This document shows positions 21,809-21,820 of a DNA stretch of 21,820 bases, piece by piece (positions within the stretch are counted from its first letter, which is position 1; each line of letters opens with the position of its first letter). The notes under the pieces were generated by a model that made no database searches, had not been told where the DNA came from, and saw nothing but the letters and a program-made list of their open reading frames with translations. The position numbers were made by a program, and so were the translations under genes. The stretch is from positions 1 to 21,820 of the forward strand of contig JAFGFO010000092.1 of assembly GCA_016931085.1 (NCBI GenBank). The letters run 5' to 3'. Source of the stretch: Thermoflexales bacterium (lineage in GTDB: Bacteria > Chloroflexota > Anaerolineae > Fen-1058).

Positions 21809-21820
21809 GCCAGGCCGCAA

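Overview
The window is GC-rich, and every gene I can support lies on the minus strand. It looks like an anaerobic bacterium, most probably an Anaerolineae-type Chloroflexota. That placement is an inference from gene content: HdrABC/MvhD modules, a very large secreted protein built of BNR, kelch and DUF11-like parts with a C-terminal membrane anchor, and dense heptanucleotide tandem repeats plus small palindromic repeats. I cannot confirm taxonomy from the sequence alone.

Layout, read in the direction of transcription (right to left). At the right edge, a 14-bp perfect hairpin framed by 9-bp direct repeats lies upstream of a good sigma-70-like promoter (21692-21720). This drives a 3032-residue surface protein (21641-12543). 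A gene-free stretch of about 460 bp (12085-12542) follows, carrying several palindromic repeat elements. Then comes a probable ten-gene operon: hdrC (12084-11680), hdrB (11679-10777), a 447-aa HdrA-like protein, a 573-aa HdrA-like protein, a second hdrC and hdrB, two tandem GNAT acetyltransferases, a 1518-aa HdrA fusion, and the start of mvhD, which runs off the left edge.

How the genes fit together: HdrA-type flavoproteins with HdrB and HdrC carry out or distribute flavin-based electron transfer, and MvhD is the [2Fe-2S] adaptor that normally brings electrons into HdrA. The window encodes two HdrCB pairs and two differently packaged HdrA systems. In one, the HdrA function is split over two genes (447 + 573 aa). 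In the other, two HdrA modules are fused in one chain and a complete GltD/NfnB-like NAD(P)H oxidoreductase is spliced between the two [4Fe-4S] motifs of the first module. This suggests NAD(P)H as one of the exchanged carriers, with MvhD leading to a further partner beyond the left edge. No hydrogenase, formate dehydrogenase, MetFV or Apr gene is visible here, so the physiological substrate is unknown.

A second theme is repeat invasion. Heptamer arrays and short palindromes sit between genes, form the 3' ends of two hdr genes, and are translated in frame as surface loops inside the HdrA proteins and the giant protein.
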